Assembly: GCA_020636445.1 (NCBI GenBank)
Contig: JACJXV010000011.1
Span: 1 to 64,000, forward strand
Source of the DNA: Lewinellaceae bacterium
Lineage (GTDB): Bacteria > Bacteroidota > Bacteroidia > Chitinophagales > Saprospiraceae
DNA: 64,000 bases
Reading direction: 5' to 3'
Under the pieces are notes generated by a model, which was not told where the DNA came from, searched no databases, and worked only from the letters and a program-made list of their open reading frames with translations. This document shows, one piece after another, positions 26,994 to 36,776 of this stretch (position 1 is its first letter; every line of letters starts with the position of its first letter). The translations under genes and the position numbers were made by a program.

Positions 26994-27031
26994 CTTTTGT
27001 TATCTATGTGCGGGCGCCAGGCGCCTTGACA

Positions 27032-30000
27032 TTATTCTACGATAACCATCTTCTTGGTAGCCGTGAAGTTGGCAGCTTCCAGTGTGTAGTACAACACACC
27101 GCTTGCTGGCAATTCATTGGAACGTACACTTACCTGGTTGTAACCTTTAGCGTACTGAGCGCGGATTACGCGCAGCGTACGACCTGTTACATCCTGGATC
27201 GTGATCGTTGCCTGGGCAGCTTCTGGCAGGTTGAATCCGATCATCGTCTCACCCTGGAATGGGTTTGGCGTGTTCTGATACAGTTCGAAGCCAGTAGCAG
27301 CAGCTACTCCATTCGTGAAGTTCAACCCTACGTTCAACACTTCGCCAGCCTTGTAAGCTTCAGCAGCCGTGTAGCGAGAGTTCAGGTTCAAGGCGTTGCT
27401 CAACTGGCCATCGGCCTTCGCGCGCAGCACCAGGCTGAACAGTACACCACCTTTTGCTTCGCCGTTCCAGCTAGTCGTGATAACACCTTCCTGAGCAAAT
27501 ACACCGAAGTTGTCTTCAGTTGCAATGCCACTTACGATGTCAACCAACTCAACCGCGTTGCGATCGAAGTTCAGCGTGAACTGGTAGCCATCAACACCAG
27601 CCAGGTCAGCTGCTGTGAAGTCTACTGTGTATTCGTTACCAGCAACCAGCGCACGGTCAGCAACAGCAACACCCAGGTTACCATTGAACGAACGTACTCC
27701 AGCCATTGCGCTGTTAGCAACAGCATTACCGTTAACGTCACCAACTTTAACTGCTACGAAGTTAGCTTTCAACTCACCTGCCAGGTTGTTGATGTTCTTC
27801 ACTTCTGGGAATGGCGTCTGCCATGGGTTGGCAGCATTCGGGAAGGCGAAAGAAGCATCTACAAAGCGCCAGCTAGAGTTGTTAGCCAGTTGCGTGTCGA
27901 TATTCAGGATCAGCTTGCGCAGTTGAATCAAGTCAAGCGTCGTTACCGACTTCGAGTTGTTCACGTCAGCTGCAATCAACTTGTATGGGCTGTTCAGCGG
28001 CTGTACATTCAGGATGTGCTTGCTGATCAGTACCAGGTCGAACGTAGATACGCCATTGAGGAAGCCTTTGTTCAACTGAGGTGCTACCGTGTAGTCAGCT
28101 CCCTGACGCAGCGTCGAGAAGTTGTACTGACCGTTAACATCCGTCGTGTAGCTCATCTGAGCATTACCTGACAGGTTAACCTGTACACCTTCTACAGTAG
28201 CTGCACCTTCCGTCTTGATTGCACCTGCAATCGTAGCCGATGGGCTAGCCGTACACAGACCATTCGGGTCAGTCAGTTCTACGAACGTTTCGCAGAACGA
28301 GTGGTTACCTTTTGTATCCCATGCGTGGATCTCAACCATTACTACCGGTCCGGCAGTGAAGTCGTCGCAAGTAAGTACTAAACCAGTCTGGTTTTCGTCT
28401 ACTTCGCCACCAACTTTGTTGATCGAGAACTTCGTTACGCGCTTCTGCTTGCTGTTCGCTGGGTTCGTTGCTCCTTGACCGTTGCAATCATAGATCGGAC
28501 TGTCAGGAATAAAGTCGCTAGCCCAGATAGCCATCATACCAGATCCGTCAGCACCAGGCATCAACGGCATCGTCAAGCCACTGATACAGATCGGAGCAGG
28601 TCCTTTGCAGTCAGCAACCTTGAAGGGCAGACGCTTAACCGTTACGTTTCCGCAATCGTCGCGTACTGTTACCACCAATGCGTGGTCACCTTCCGGGATG
28701 TTAGCAATCGTCACACTGAAGCCAGTAGCCGTACGAGTCGTACCATTCGTCAGCGTCCAGCCCGTCTGGAAGTCAGCTGGGTTCAGCAACGTAGCACCAT
28801 TACCAGGAGCTACCTGTACGCGGTCCAGGTTAACTTTCACTGCAGCACCACCGCAAGAGTCGTTAGCAACGAATGGGATCGTTACCTTAGCAACGCAAGT
28901 CTCAGGATCCGTAGCAAACTTATCCAGCGTCGGTACTACTACCGTCGGAGGAACTTTGTCGAATACCTTCACGATCTGCGTATACTGCCATGCAAAGGTT
29001 GGAACTTCATCAATCCAGCCACCTGGGTAACCCGTAGGAATACCCTGCGGACGGCAGAAGTTCTCAAAGCTTGGGTCATCGAATGGAAACGCAGAAGGAG
29101 TATTATTCGGCTGAGGTGAGTTCGGGCCCAAATTCCATACTGTCGGGAATACCCGCTCACGCAAGCCAGTATTGTTCCAGTTCGTTGGCGTACGGTCCTT
29201 CGAGATAAAGAATTCTTCTACACCGTTCATGCCGGCCTTATCGCCAAGGTTATGGGTAGTGTTATTGTTCTCCATATCGCGAACCAACAACCAGTAACCC
29301 GTTCCCGTAGGAATGTCATAGGTGTCTTTGGTATCACCATCACCATTCTGATCCCACGTACGTGGAGCTACCTGTGCGAAGTTCATCGGGTCGATGGCAT
29401 CCGTACAGTAGGTGTTCCACTCTTCGAATTCACACCAGTTGATTACCGTATACGTACGGAATACTTTGTAGCAAGCCTCACCTTCAGCGTCAGCGAAGTA
29501 TTCGCTGTCCTTCACGTTAACGGCCAGTACATCGCAACCCAGTTCGTAGTATTCTACACCTGGTACCGTGCTCAATGCACCACAAGCTACCTCTACGTCA
29601 GCAGGGAACTTGATGTCATATTCGTGTACAGGAAGTACTACTACTTTCTGCTCACACAGTTTGCTCTTCACTTCAACACCTTTTACAGTGCGAACGGCAG
29701 TCCAGCTACGCGTATAGTAACCAGCATCGCAGTGCAGGCTAGAGTCTACCGAGTAAACAACTGTTCCAGAGCATTCCAGACCAGTGATTAATGGTGCACC
29801 CCAGATCTTGTTCGATTCCAGCTCGTCATAGATCTTAGCACGACCTTCTTTGTCCGTACACTTCACGTAAGACGTTTCAGGTGCATAGCACACTGGCGTA
29901 ACTTTGTCTTCCAGGTGGATTTCCAACCAGCAGTAGCTCTTATTGCCAGCGTTATCCCAGCCCCACAGTTCGATTACTACATCCTGACCCATATCACAGC

Positions 30001-31627
30001 AGAAGAATTCTACGTAATCCAGCATCGGTGAGTAGAAGCTACCCGCATGCGGGCCTTCCTTGATTTCCGTGAAATCGTTGCGGATATTCTTGTCGTTGTT
30101 CAGGTCGTAATCCCAGTTGCCATCAAAGTAGCCGGATTCCAGGCAGTCTTTGCTAACAATCCGGCGTACCTTCATCGACGTCAGCGTACAGTTGTCGAAA
30201 GAACCTTCGTCAACATCAGCTACAGAAGCTTTGCCGTATACAATACCCTTGTCACCAGCGTAGTAGTCGCCAGGCGTACGGGTCAGCGTAATATTCAGTT
30301 TGTCGTCACACTTCATGACCGGAGCCACTTTGTCGACAACCGTGAATTCTACAGTAGCAGTTGCCGTGTTGTAGCAACCGTCAAATGCATCGATCAGCAG
30401 GCGGTGACGTCCCAGCGGAATACCAATCATTGTCTTCTTACCACCTACAGTGATAATCGGATAGTTGGCAGGCAGGTAATCACCCTGATCAACAGGAATA
30501 CCATACAATACGATATCGCGAGATTCTACCTTGTAGCTCTTCGTGATGTTCGCCGAACAGTTGTCCGTTACTTTAACACCAAGGGCTTTTTCCAGACCAG
30601 CGTCATCCAGCGGCAGGGTTGCCGTGCAATCCATTGGGCCCGTAGAAATTTCGCCACCTTTGTAAGCAATCTTCGGTGCTTCCTGATCGTAGGCTTTGAT
30701 CAGGAAATCTGGATACGCTACAATGCCGCCGACACACCAGTCGAATACCTCGATCTTCACCTCGATCTTCTTACCTGATCCGCAAACAGGGAAGGTAGTC
30801 GTCTTAGCAATAGTGGTAGAGAAGTTGCACTCCAGATCGAAAATGTTGTACTTCACCCCACGCACTGTCCAGGACAGGTGATCCTTCATCACAGCAGCAA
30901 CATCTACATTGCCGTCACATACGTTCTTGACAATCTCATAAGACTTATCAAGGTAGTTGGCTAAACTTGGACGATAGAAGTTAATCGTTTGCTTAGATGA
31001 TGATTCGTTGCCATAGCAATCCACAGCAATGAACGTACGCGTGATGTACGCATAAACACCCGTCTGCAAGATTGCTTCGCAGTTGTTGTAGTGGATTTCG
31101 TCAGAAACCTTCAACTTCAGGCTGCTAGTAGCACAGCAGTTGTCGTCCAGCTGTGGGCGGCCAGCAAACCACTTGTAATCGCTTTTTAACCAGCTGTCGG
31201 ATACATTCAATACCCGGCTGATTTCCATGCAGTAGAAATCAACAGGATCAAGGTCCTCAACATCAGGACCAGTCTTGTCTTCGGCAATAACCTTACCCCA
31301 GCAGATAACGTTATTGTTCGCATCGAACAGACCATACGTCCAGCCACCTAACGGGCTAACCCCATCAACAGTAGCATTGTTGGTGGGGTCCAGGTCGTTC
31401 ACCCGAATAGTTGCAGGGGAACATGATCCATCAGATACATTATTTCTTGTCAGGGTAAACTGACAATTTTCATCCAGCGTTACCGTTACCGTGAAGCAGC
31501 CACAACCGCTTCCCTGTGCAACAGCTTGCTGGGGTCCTACCAGAGTAGCCACCATAACTAGCGCCATGCTAGTGATCTGGCCCATCCAGCGGGACATACG
31601 AACGAAAGTAGAGTTCGTTTTTCCCAT
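27032..31627 (-). CDS. large secreted modular protein with dockerin-like repeats and T9SS sorting domain
   Basis: A 1531-residue protein with a long signal peptide (to about residue 38), many Cys-containing beta-sandwich modules (recurring DNC/DEC, CYGNES, DRVP-like and VTVRDDCGNVT patterns as in HYR/adhesin repeats), and a SpaA/CNA-type unit near residue 1185. Near residues 1255-1330 are two dockerin-like calcium loops (AADVNNSKSVTTLDLIQLRK; VKVGDVNGNA), followed by a cohesin-like domain. The C-terminal ~80 residues (ELYQNTPNPFQGETMIGFNL ... KMVIVE) are a type A T9SS sorting domain. It is probably anchored on or released from the cell surface. Codon use is strongly biased, and long antisense frames arise from that, suggesting high expression. 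Confidence 0.9.
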   Translation of the reverse strand: MGKTNSTFVRMSRWMGQITSMALVMVATLVGPQQAVAQGSGCGCFTVTVTLDENCQFTLTRNNVSDGSCSPATIRVNDLDPTNNATVDGVSPLGGWTYGLFDANNNVICWGKVIAEDKTGPDVEDLDPVDFYCMEISRVLNVSDSWLKSDYKWFAGRPQLDDNCCATSSLKLKVSDEIHYNNCEAILQTGVYAYITRTFIAVDCYGNESSSKQTINFYRPSLANYLDKSYEIVKNVCDGNVDVAAVMKDHLSWTVRGVKYNIFDLECNFSTTIAKTTTFPVCGSGKKIEVKIEVFDWCVGGIVAYPDFLIKAYDQEAPKIAYKGGEISTGPMDCTATLPLDDAGLEKALGVKVTDNCSANITKSYKVESRDIVLYGIPVDQGDYLPANYPIITVGGKKTMIGIPLGRHRLLIDAFDGCYNTATATVEFTVVDKVAPVMKCDDKLNITLTRTPGDYYAGDKGIVYGKASVADVDEGSFDNCTLTSMKVRRIVSKDCLESGYFDGNWDYDLNNDKNIRNDFTEIKEGPHAGSFYSPMLDYVEFFCCDMGQDVVIELWGWDNAGNKSYCWLEIHLEDKVTPVCYAPETSYVKCTDKEGRAKIYDELESNKIWGAPLITGLECSGTVVYSVDSSLHCDAGYYTRSWTAVRTVKGVEVKSKLCEQKVVVLPVHEYDIKFPADVEVACGALSTVPGVEYYELGCDVLAVNVKDSEYFADAEGEACYKVFRTYTVINWCEFEEWNTYCTDAIDPMNFAQVAPRTWDQNGDGDTKDTYDIPTGTGYWLLVRDMENNNTTHNLGDKAGMNGVEEFFISKDRTPTNWNNTGLRERVFPTVWNLGPNSPQPNNTPSAFPFDDPSFENFCRPQGIPTGYPGGWIDEVPTFAWQYTQIVKVFDKVPPTVVVPTLDKFATDPETCVAKVTIPFVANDSCGGAAVKVNLDRVQVAPGNGATLLNPADFQTGWTLTNGTTRTATGFSVTIANIPEGDHALVVTVRDDCGNVTVKRLPFKVADCKGPAPICISGLTMPLMPGADGSGMMAIWASDFIPDSPIYDCNGQGATNPANSKQKRVTKFSINKVGGEVDENQTGLVLTCDDFTAGPVVMVEIHAWDTKGNHSFCETFVELTDPNGLCTASPSATIAGAIKTEGAATVEGVQVNLSGNAQMSYTTDVNGQYNFSTLRQGADYTVAPQLNKGFLNGVSTFDLVLISKHILNVQPLNSPYKLIAADVNNSKSVTTLDLIQLRKLILNIDTQLANNSSWRFVDASFAFPNAANPWQTPFPEVKNINNLAGELKANFVAVKVGDVNGNAVANSAMAGVRSFNGNLGVAVADRALVAGNEYTVDFTAADLAGVDGYQFTLNFDRNAVELVDIVSGIATEDNFGVFAQEGVITTSWNGEAKGGVLFSLVLRAKADGQLSNALNLNSRYTAAEAYKAGEVLNVGLNFTNGVAAATGFELYQNTPNPFQGETMIGFNLPEAAQATITIQDVTGRTLRVIRAQYAKGYNQVSVRSNELPASGVLYYTLEAANFTATKKMVIVE

Positions 31628-32050
31628 AAGATTACAATTTGTGAGATTAATTAAGCAATAAAGGTTAATACTATACTAAAAAAACTTTAGTCGTCTTGGT
31701 CGAACATAGTGTAAAAAGCACAATTATGCCCCATTTGGGACATTATGCACTATTAAACTTTGCTAATGTAAGGCCTTTGCGGCAAACCTGGGTAATATTT
31801 TTTCACAACAATGATAATTAACCCATAAAGTGAATTGTCGTAGGATATTTTTTTATATAATAGGTTTTCAGTAGAAAAATAATCTAAACACCACCTATCT
31901 GCCTCGCACGTGAAATATCCTGTGTATATAAAGTTAAATCAGCCCCAAACATGGTGATTGTCCCGCTTGAAGTAGGCTGTCGTAAAGAGCAAGCCTTCTT
32001 ACGACAGCCTATTCATCTTGGTTTATTTAGAAAATTTTGCTGAATTCTCT
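31628..32050. other. AT-rich upstream region of the large T9SS gene, with a hairpin
   Basis: 423 bp without a gene. The part next to the large gene is AT-rich and should contain its promoter and a long 5' leader, but no clean TTG-N20-TAnnTTTG was found. A 13-bp stem TAGGCTGTCGTAA (31973-31985) / TTACGACAGCCTA (31999-32011) lies 40 bp past the rpiB stop and may end that transcript, though no T tract follows. Confidence 0.55.
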
Positions 32051-32500
32051 TTACTGACAAGGAATTTTTCCTACCCGCCGGGCATGTCGTCCGCCTTCAA
32101 ACTTAGCATCCAGGAAGGCCCCAACGATAGTTAGTGCATTAGCCTCCGAAACAAAGCGGACTGGCAGCGCCAGTGCATTGGCATCATTATGCTCCCGGGC
32201 CAGGCGCGCCAGTTCTTCGGTCCAGCATAATGCGGCACGAATACCCTGGTGTTTATTAGCCGTCATAGCAACGCCATTTCCGCTCCCACACAATAAAATA
32301 CCCAGTTCGGCTTCGCCTGCTTCGATAGCATTCGCAGCAGGGTGGATAAAATCGGGGTAATCCACTGAATCCGGAGAACTGGTACCAAAGTCAAGAACCT
32401 GATATCCCCGGGCGGTAAGCATGTCAACAATAGCCTGTTTATACGGATAACCAGCATGGTCACAGCCCAGGGCTATCGTTTTCATTTCCGGTGTAGTCAT
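32051..32500 (-). CDS. rpiB: ribose 5-phosphate isomerase B
   Basis: Interconverts ribose 5-phosphate and ribulose 5-phosphate in the pentose phosphate pathway. At 149 residues it matches the RpiB/LacAB family. Conserved features are ALGCDHAGYPYKQ, DFGTSSPDSVDYPD, the catalytic Cys in LLCGSGNGVAMTANK, GIRAALCW and HNDANALALPVRFV. It starts 6 bp after the DUF2723 gene and is probably its operon partner, although the two functions are not known to be connected. Confidence 0.95.
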   Translation of the reverse strand: MTTPEMKTIALGCDHAGYPYKQAIVDMLTARGYQVLDFGTSSPDSVDYPDFIHPAANAIEAGEAELGILLCGSGNGVAMTANKHQGIRAALCWTEELARLAREHNDANALALPVRFVSEANALTIVGAFLDAKFEGGRHARRVGKIPCQ

Positions 32501-32506
32501 AGCCGG

Positions 32507-35500
32507 TTACTGTGTAAGTTGTTGTTGCAATTGGGGAGGTAGTGCATTTTCCGTTGGTTCCGTTTGATAAGCAGCGAACTTCTTTTTCAGTTCTGCCAGG
32601 AAGGCTTCATCCTTGTTTGATTCTGCATCATTAAGGAGGAAAGACATGGTTCGCTTAGCCAAATCATATTCAAACTGGTAGCTCGACGCCAGGATATCCG
32701 GACTGATTGAGTCGTAATAAGCCAGTTCCTGTGCTGTTTGCTCTGCTAATATTTCAAGGTGCGGCTTCGCCTTATCATACGCACCCGCCTGCAGATAGAT
32801 ATCCAACATATAGTGGGTCTTGTAATCATAAGGGAAATTGAAAGCCGGGAAAGCTTCAAAATAGCGATCGATCAAGGCAATGGCCTTCTCTTTATCTTCC
32901 TTGATCAGCAGTTCTCCGGCAGCCCGCCGAATAGCCAATTGGATACTCTGCACACTCGGGGTGTAGCTGCGGTCGATAAAGGTTTTTTGTTTATCAAAGT
33001 TACCCCAGCGGAACTTTTCCATTACATTCTTATAGAAAGCATCCGTATTGACTCCACCGCTACCGATCAATCCAAAGCTAGGATCGCTGGGTGTGCGCTT
33101 GGGAGTAAGTCGTAAGGCCAACCCTTCCAGTTGGGTATAATCCTGCAGCCCGAATAGCTTATCCGGCCGGGTTGTAACGGCAAAATAGATGGGCCTTTCC
33201 CACAGGTTCGAGCCAATAATATCCAAAATAGCCAGTTCATCCTTTAATATATAGGAGTCGGTTCCCAGGTTTAGGGGAATTTGATTAGCCACGGTTGTAT
33301 CTCCAGCCTGGATCAAACCTGCTTGTTCAGCGGCTGCCCGATCTACTGGCAGATAGACCTGCTTGGTAGGCAAGTAGCTCTCTGTAAACTGACCATTACG
33401 CAACGGCAGCGGATGTTCCTCACCAATAAAGCGGAGGAAATCCTGAATGCTCATTGGGTTACTCGGTGAGCCATCCGGAAATAAAACCTGATTGCGGCGA
33501 TTCCCCCGATAAGCATCACTGGATAGTGTTAGTTTGAGCGGAGGTGAGTCATTTATTTTGCGGCGCAGTAAATCGATATACCAGTCGACGGCAATTAAGC
33601 TCAAATTGACAACCCTGATGTCGCGGCGAATTCCTTCTACTTCCTGCGCATACCATAAGGGGTAGGTATCATTATCCCCATACGTAAAGATAACCGCATT
33701 GGGGGCGCAGGATTCCAGGAAGTTGGAAGCGTAATCACGGGAAGCATAATGACCTTTTCGGCTGTGATCATCAAAATTCTGAGTACCCATAAGTAATGGC
33801 GCGCTGAGTACTGCCAAAGAGGCTAATATTCCAGCCACCGATCCACTCAAGCGGGCCCGCTCCCGCAGTACCTCAAAAAGCGCCAATACCCCCATTCCGA
33901 TCCAGATGCAGAATGTAAAGAAGGACCCAATAAGTACATAATCGCGTTCCCGCGGTTCGTTGGGGGGCTGGTTGGAGTAGATAATAATGCCTATTCCGGT
34001 AATAATAAATAAAGCTAACAGCGCCAGAAAGTCATTGCGGCGTTGCACGAACTGATAGACCATGCCCAGTATGCCAAATAATAGGGGCAAGAAGTAGTAC
34101 TTGTTGCGCGCCGGATCCTGGCGTTGTACATCGGTGAGCATGTCTTCATTACCCAGGCGCATTTCATCGATGAACTTAATCCCGGAAAGCCAGTGTCCGC
34201 TCGATTTGTCCCAGGGATAATACCCCTGGTCACCATTTTGGCGACCTACAAAATTCCACATAAAGTACCGCCAGTACATCCAATTGAGTTGGTAATTCCA
34301 AAAGAACTTGAAATTATCCAAGCCATTAGGCCGACCCACAGGAAGAGGTGCCTGTGGATTCAACCCCATCCATTGTTTATACAACTCTGGCCGCCCTTGC
34401 GAAGGGTCTCCCATCCTGGGCAGCATCCGTTTTACATTATCGGCATATATATAGGATATCTTCTGGTCAACCACTTCATAACGGTCCCCTACCCGACCGT
34501 AGCGATCTTCCGTTTTCACATCAATCGGGCTGGCGTCAAAATTGGGCCCCCGCAAAAGAGCCCGCTCCCCATATTGCTCGCGGTTCAGGTAAGGAATTAA
34601 GCGCATCGCATCACTCGGCACGTTCATATTGATGGGTGTTCCGGCATTAGCACGGGTAACGACCATTCCATACGTTGAGTATGCAATAACGATCAGAGTC
34701 AGGGTAACAATAATGTTTTGCAGGGTAGCATTTTGGTGTTGTTTGGCATAGCGCAAACCCCAGGCAATGACCCCAACTACAATCAACAACAAGGGTATTA
34801 AGCCGCTGTTGAATGGGAGCCCCAGCGAATTGACCATAAAGAGATCAAGAGCACCCCATAACTTCGGTAATCCTACGATAATCAACAGTTGGATGACACT
34901 AATCACCCCGACGCCAGCTGCTGCCGCTGCTGCCATCCCCCAAAAAGTAGGATTCTTCCTTTTTTTGAAGTAGTACAAAAGTGCCAGGGCTGGAAAAGTC
35001 AGGATACTCAGTAAGTGAACGCCAATGGAAAGACCCGCAGCATAGACCGAGAATATCAACCAGCGATCGGTCTGCGGGGTATCCGGAAGCACGTACCACT
35101 TCACCGCTGCCCACAACGTCAGCGTGGTAAAGAGGGTCGACATGGCATAAACTTCTCCTTCTACGGCAGAAAACCAAATTGAGGAACTAAAAGCAGTTGC
35201 CAAGCCCGCAGCAATCCCCGCTCCGGCCAGTGCGAATGACTGTCCTGCATCGGGTTCTGTATCCCGACCCACCATAGCTAATTTGCCCAGCATAACGGTA
35301 GTCCAGGCAATAAGGGCAGCGGCAAAAGCCGTACACAGCCCCGACATCAGGTTGACAGCGAAAGCAATATCTGCAGGATCGCTGGAAAATACCGACCCCA
35401 GCCAGGCGAAGATCCGGCCAACAAGCAGGAACAAAGGTGCCCCGGGGGGGTGTACAACCTGAAGCTTATAGGCCCCGAGGATAAACTCCCCACAATCCCA

Positions 35501-35599
35501 TAAACTACCCGTGCGTTCTGCTGAAAAATAATAGACTACAGCAGCAACAGCAAATACTAACCAGCCAGCGAAGGAGCCTAGGCGCTTATATGACCACAT
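32507..35599 (-). CDS. DUF2723 (GT117) membrane protein, probable O-glycosyltransferase
   Basis: A 1030-residue protein. The first ~480 residues hold about twelve membrane helices with the DUF2723 opening YYFSAERTGSLWDCGEFILGAYKLQVVHPPGAPLF, whose pieces TGSLWDCGEF and HPPGAPLF are diagnostic. The remainder is a large soluble region with TPR-like helices near the C-terminus. The family is a GT-C-type glycosyltransferase group widespread in Bacteroidota and linked by family knowledge to protein O-glycosylation. The ATG at 35599 (MWSYKRLG) is preferred to the upstream frame start at 35650. Confidence 0.9.
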   Translation of the reverse strand: MWSYKRLGSFAGWLVFAVAAVVYYFSAERTGSLWDCGEFILGAYKLQVVHPPGAPLFLLVGRIFAWLGSVFSSDPADIAFAVNLMSGLCTAFAAALIAWTTVMLGKLAMVGRDTEPDAGQSFALAGAGIAAGLATAFSSSIWFSAVEGEVYAMSTLFTTLTLWAAVKWYVLPDTPQTDRWLIFSVYAAGLSIGVHLLSILTFPALALLYYFKKRKNPTFWGMAAAAAAGVGVISVIQLLIIVGLPKLWGALDLFMVNSLGLPFNSGLIPLLLIVVGVIAWGLRYAKQHQNATLQNIIVTLTLIVIAYSTYGMVVTRANAGTPINMNVPSDAMRLIPYLNREQYGERALLRGPNFDASPIDVKTEDRYGRVGDRYEVVDQKISYIYADNVKRMLPRMGDPSQGRPELYKQWMGLNPQAPLPVGRPNGLDNFKFFWNYQLNWMYWRYFMWNFVGRQNGDQGYYPWDKSSGHWLSGIKFIDEMRLGNEDMLTDVQRQDPARNKYYFLPLLFGILGMVYQFVQRRNDFLALLALFIITGIGIIIYSNQPPNEPRERDYVLIGSFFTFCIWIGMGVLALFEVLRERARLSGSVAGILASLAVLSAPLLMGTQNFDDHSRKGHYASRDYASNFLESCAPNAVIFTYGDNDTYPLWYAQEVEGIRRDIRVVNLSLIAVDWYIDLLRRKINDSPPLKLTLSSDAYRGNRRNQVLFPDGSPSNPMSIQDFLRFIGEEHPLPLRNGQFTESYLPTKQVYLPVDRAAAEQAGLIQAGDTTVANQIPLNLGTDSYILKDELAILDIIGSNLWERPIYFAVTTRPDKLFGLQDYTQLEGLALRLTPKRTPSDPSFGLIGSGGVNTDAFYKNVMEKFRWGNFDKQKTFIDRSYTPSVQSIQLAIRRAAGELLIKEDKEKAIALIDRYFEAFPAFNFPYDYKTHYMLDIYLQAGAYDKAKPHLEILAEQTAQELAYYDSISPDILASSYQFEYDLAKRTMSFLLNDAESNKDEAFLAELKKKFAAYQTEPTENALPPQLQQQLTQ

Positions 35600-35821
35600 G
35601 TAAATAAGAGTTAATGGCGTTTGGCAAATAAATAATTCCCTATCAGACAACTGATTACAAGGAACGTTTACCAGAACTGCAAAGCTAAAAAAATATTGCC
35701 AAGTTCAGCCCTTAATCCTTTCGATAATGGCCAAAGTTTATCCGGAATCGCTCCCGTGGTTTTTTTTCACCTTCCACAGCAGGCTTCTGCCGCTTTTCTG
35801 GCAAGGCTGCGTCTGAAAGTT

Positions 35822-35829
35822 TACCTTTG
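35822..35829 (+). promoter_or_regulatory. -7 element TACCTTTG before the DUF4834 gene
   Basis: TACCTTTG fits TAnnTTTG. It is 24 nt before the ATG at 35853, giving a short leader. A TTTTCTG about 20 nt upstream is a weak -33 candidate. Confidence 0.45.
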
Positions 35830-35852
35830 TGGAAACGCAAGCATTCCGCGCC

Positions 35853-36050
35853 ATGAAATTTCTCTTTACCCTCGGCATTATCTACCTCGCCTACCGCATT
35901 TTATTCGCGCGTAGTTTCGGTGGTAATCCCTTCGAGCAAAATGACAGGCAAGGTCACGTGCGCCAGGCACCGCCGGAACCTCCCCGGCGCCAGGCACCAC
36001 CGCCTGCTACTAACGATGGAGAGTATATCGATTACGAAGAAGTAGATTAA
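35853..36050 (+). CDS. DUF4834 family small membrane protein
   Basis: A 65-residue protein: one N-terminal helix (MKFLFTLGIIYLAYRILF), a linker rich in Pro, Arg and Gln, and an acidic end DGEYIDYEEVD. This is the layout of DUF4834, a family restricted to Bacteroidota and of unknown role. The earlier ATG at 35829 overlaps the likely promoter, so the ATG at 35853 was chosen. It ends one base before the start of the pseudouridine synthase gene, so the two are probably co-transcribed. Confidence 0.8.
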   Translation: MKFLFTLGIIYLAYRILFARSFGGNPFEQNDRQGHVRQAPPEPPRRQAPPPATNDGEYIDYEEVD

Positions 36051-36051
36051 C

Positions 36052-36738
36052 ATGACAGACCCTTCCTCCTTGCGCATCGGCGATCTGGTGCTCTACAAGA
36101 ACAACCAATTTATTGCCTTCAACAAGCCGGCAACTATTCCGGTGCAGGATGATCCGCAGGGAGACAAATCCCTGCATGCCCTGGGAGAAATTTACACCAA
36201 GGGGACGTTGTTCCTCACCCATCGCATTGACCGCCCAGCTAGTGGTATCGTGCTTTTTGCGAAAACCAAATCGGCACTCGCCGCAGTAAACGAACAGTTC
36301 CGCGAACGGCTTATTGAGAAAAAATATCTCGCCGTAGTGGGTAATCCACCCCCCGAAAAGTCAGGAACCCTGCGCCACTATTTGCGAAAAGACGGCCGTA
36401 CCAACCGGACCCAGGCCAGCGATCAGCCTGCTGGCGGCGCCCAGGAAGCCGTTCTGAATTACGAATGGATCAGCAGTAGTGAAAACTACCACCTCCTCAA
36501 GATTGACCTCATTACGGGTCGGCATCACCAAATTCGGGCACAGTTGGCAGCCATCGGCTGTCCAATCAAAGGTGACGTGAAATATGGCTTCCGCCGCAGT
36601 AACCGCGATCGATCTATCCACCTTCACGCCTGGCAATTAGCATTTACGCACCCCGTTTCCCAGGAGCGGGTCCACCTCGAAGCTCCTCCACCCGATGAAG
36701 TGGTATGGAATGCCCTGTGTACGGAAATTGGAAATTAG
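36052..36738 (+). CDS. RluA family pseudouridine synthase
   Basis: A 228-residue RNA pseudouridine synthase without an N-terminal S4 domain. The catalytic Asp is in the signature HRIDRPASGIVLFAKT (residue ~60), followed by KKYLAVV and the C-terminal block ITGRHHQIRAQLAAIGCPIKGDVKYG. The target (rRNA or tRNA) cannot be decided from the sequence. It directly follows the DUF4834 gene. Confidence 0.94.
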   Translation: MTDPSSLRIGDLVLYKNNQFIAFNKPATIPVQDDPQGDKSLHALGEIYTKGTLFLTHRIDRPASGIVLFAKTKSALAAVNEQFRERLIEKKYLAVVGNPPPEKSGTLRHYLRKDGRTNRTQASDQPAGGAQEAVLNYEWISSSENYHLLKIDLITGRHHQIRAQLAAIGCPIKGDVKYGFRRSNRDRSIHLHAWQLAFTHPVSQERVHLEAPPPDEVVWNALCTEIGN

Positions 36739-36776
36739 AAATTAATCCTATTGTCGACTTCCTCAATCATCAAAGG

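Noticed and set aside
26966..31463. Long plus-strand frames (26966-28171, 28475-29119, 29252-29791, 30047-30778) opposite the large T9SS gene
   Set aside because: They are shadows of a strongly codon-biased gene; their peptides have no signal, motif or domain, and the minus-strand frame has a full signal peptide and sorting domain.
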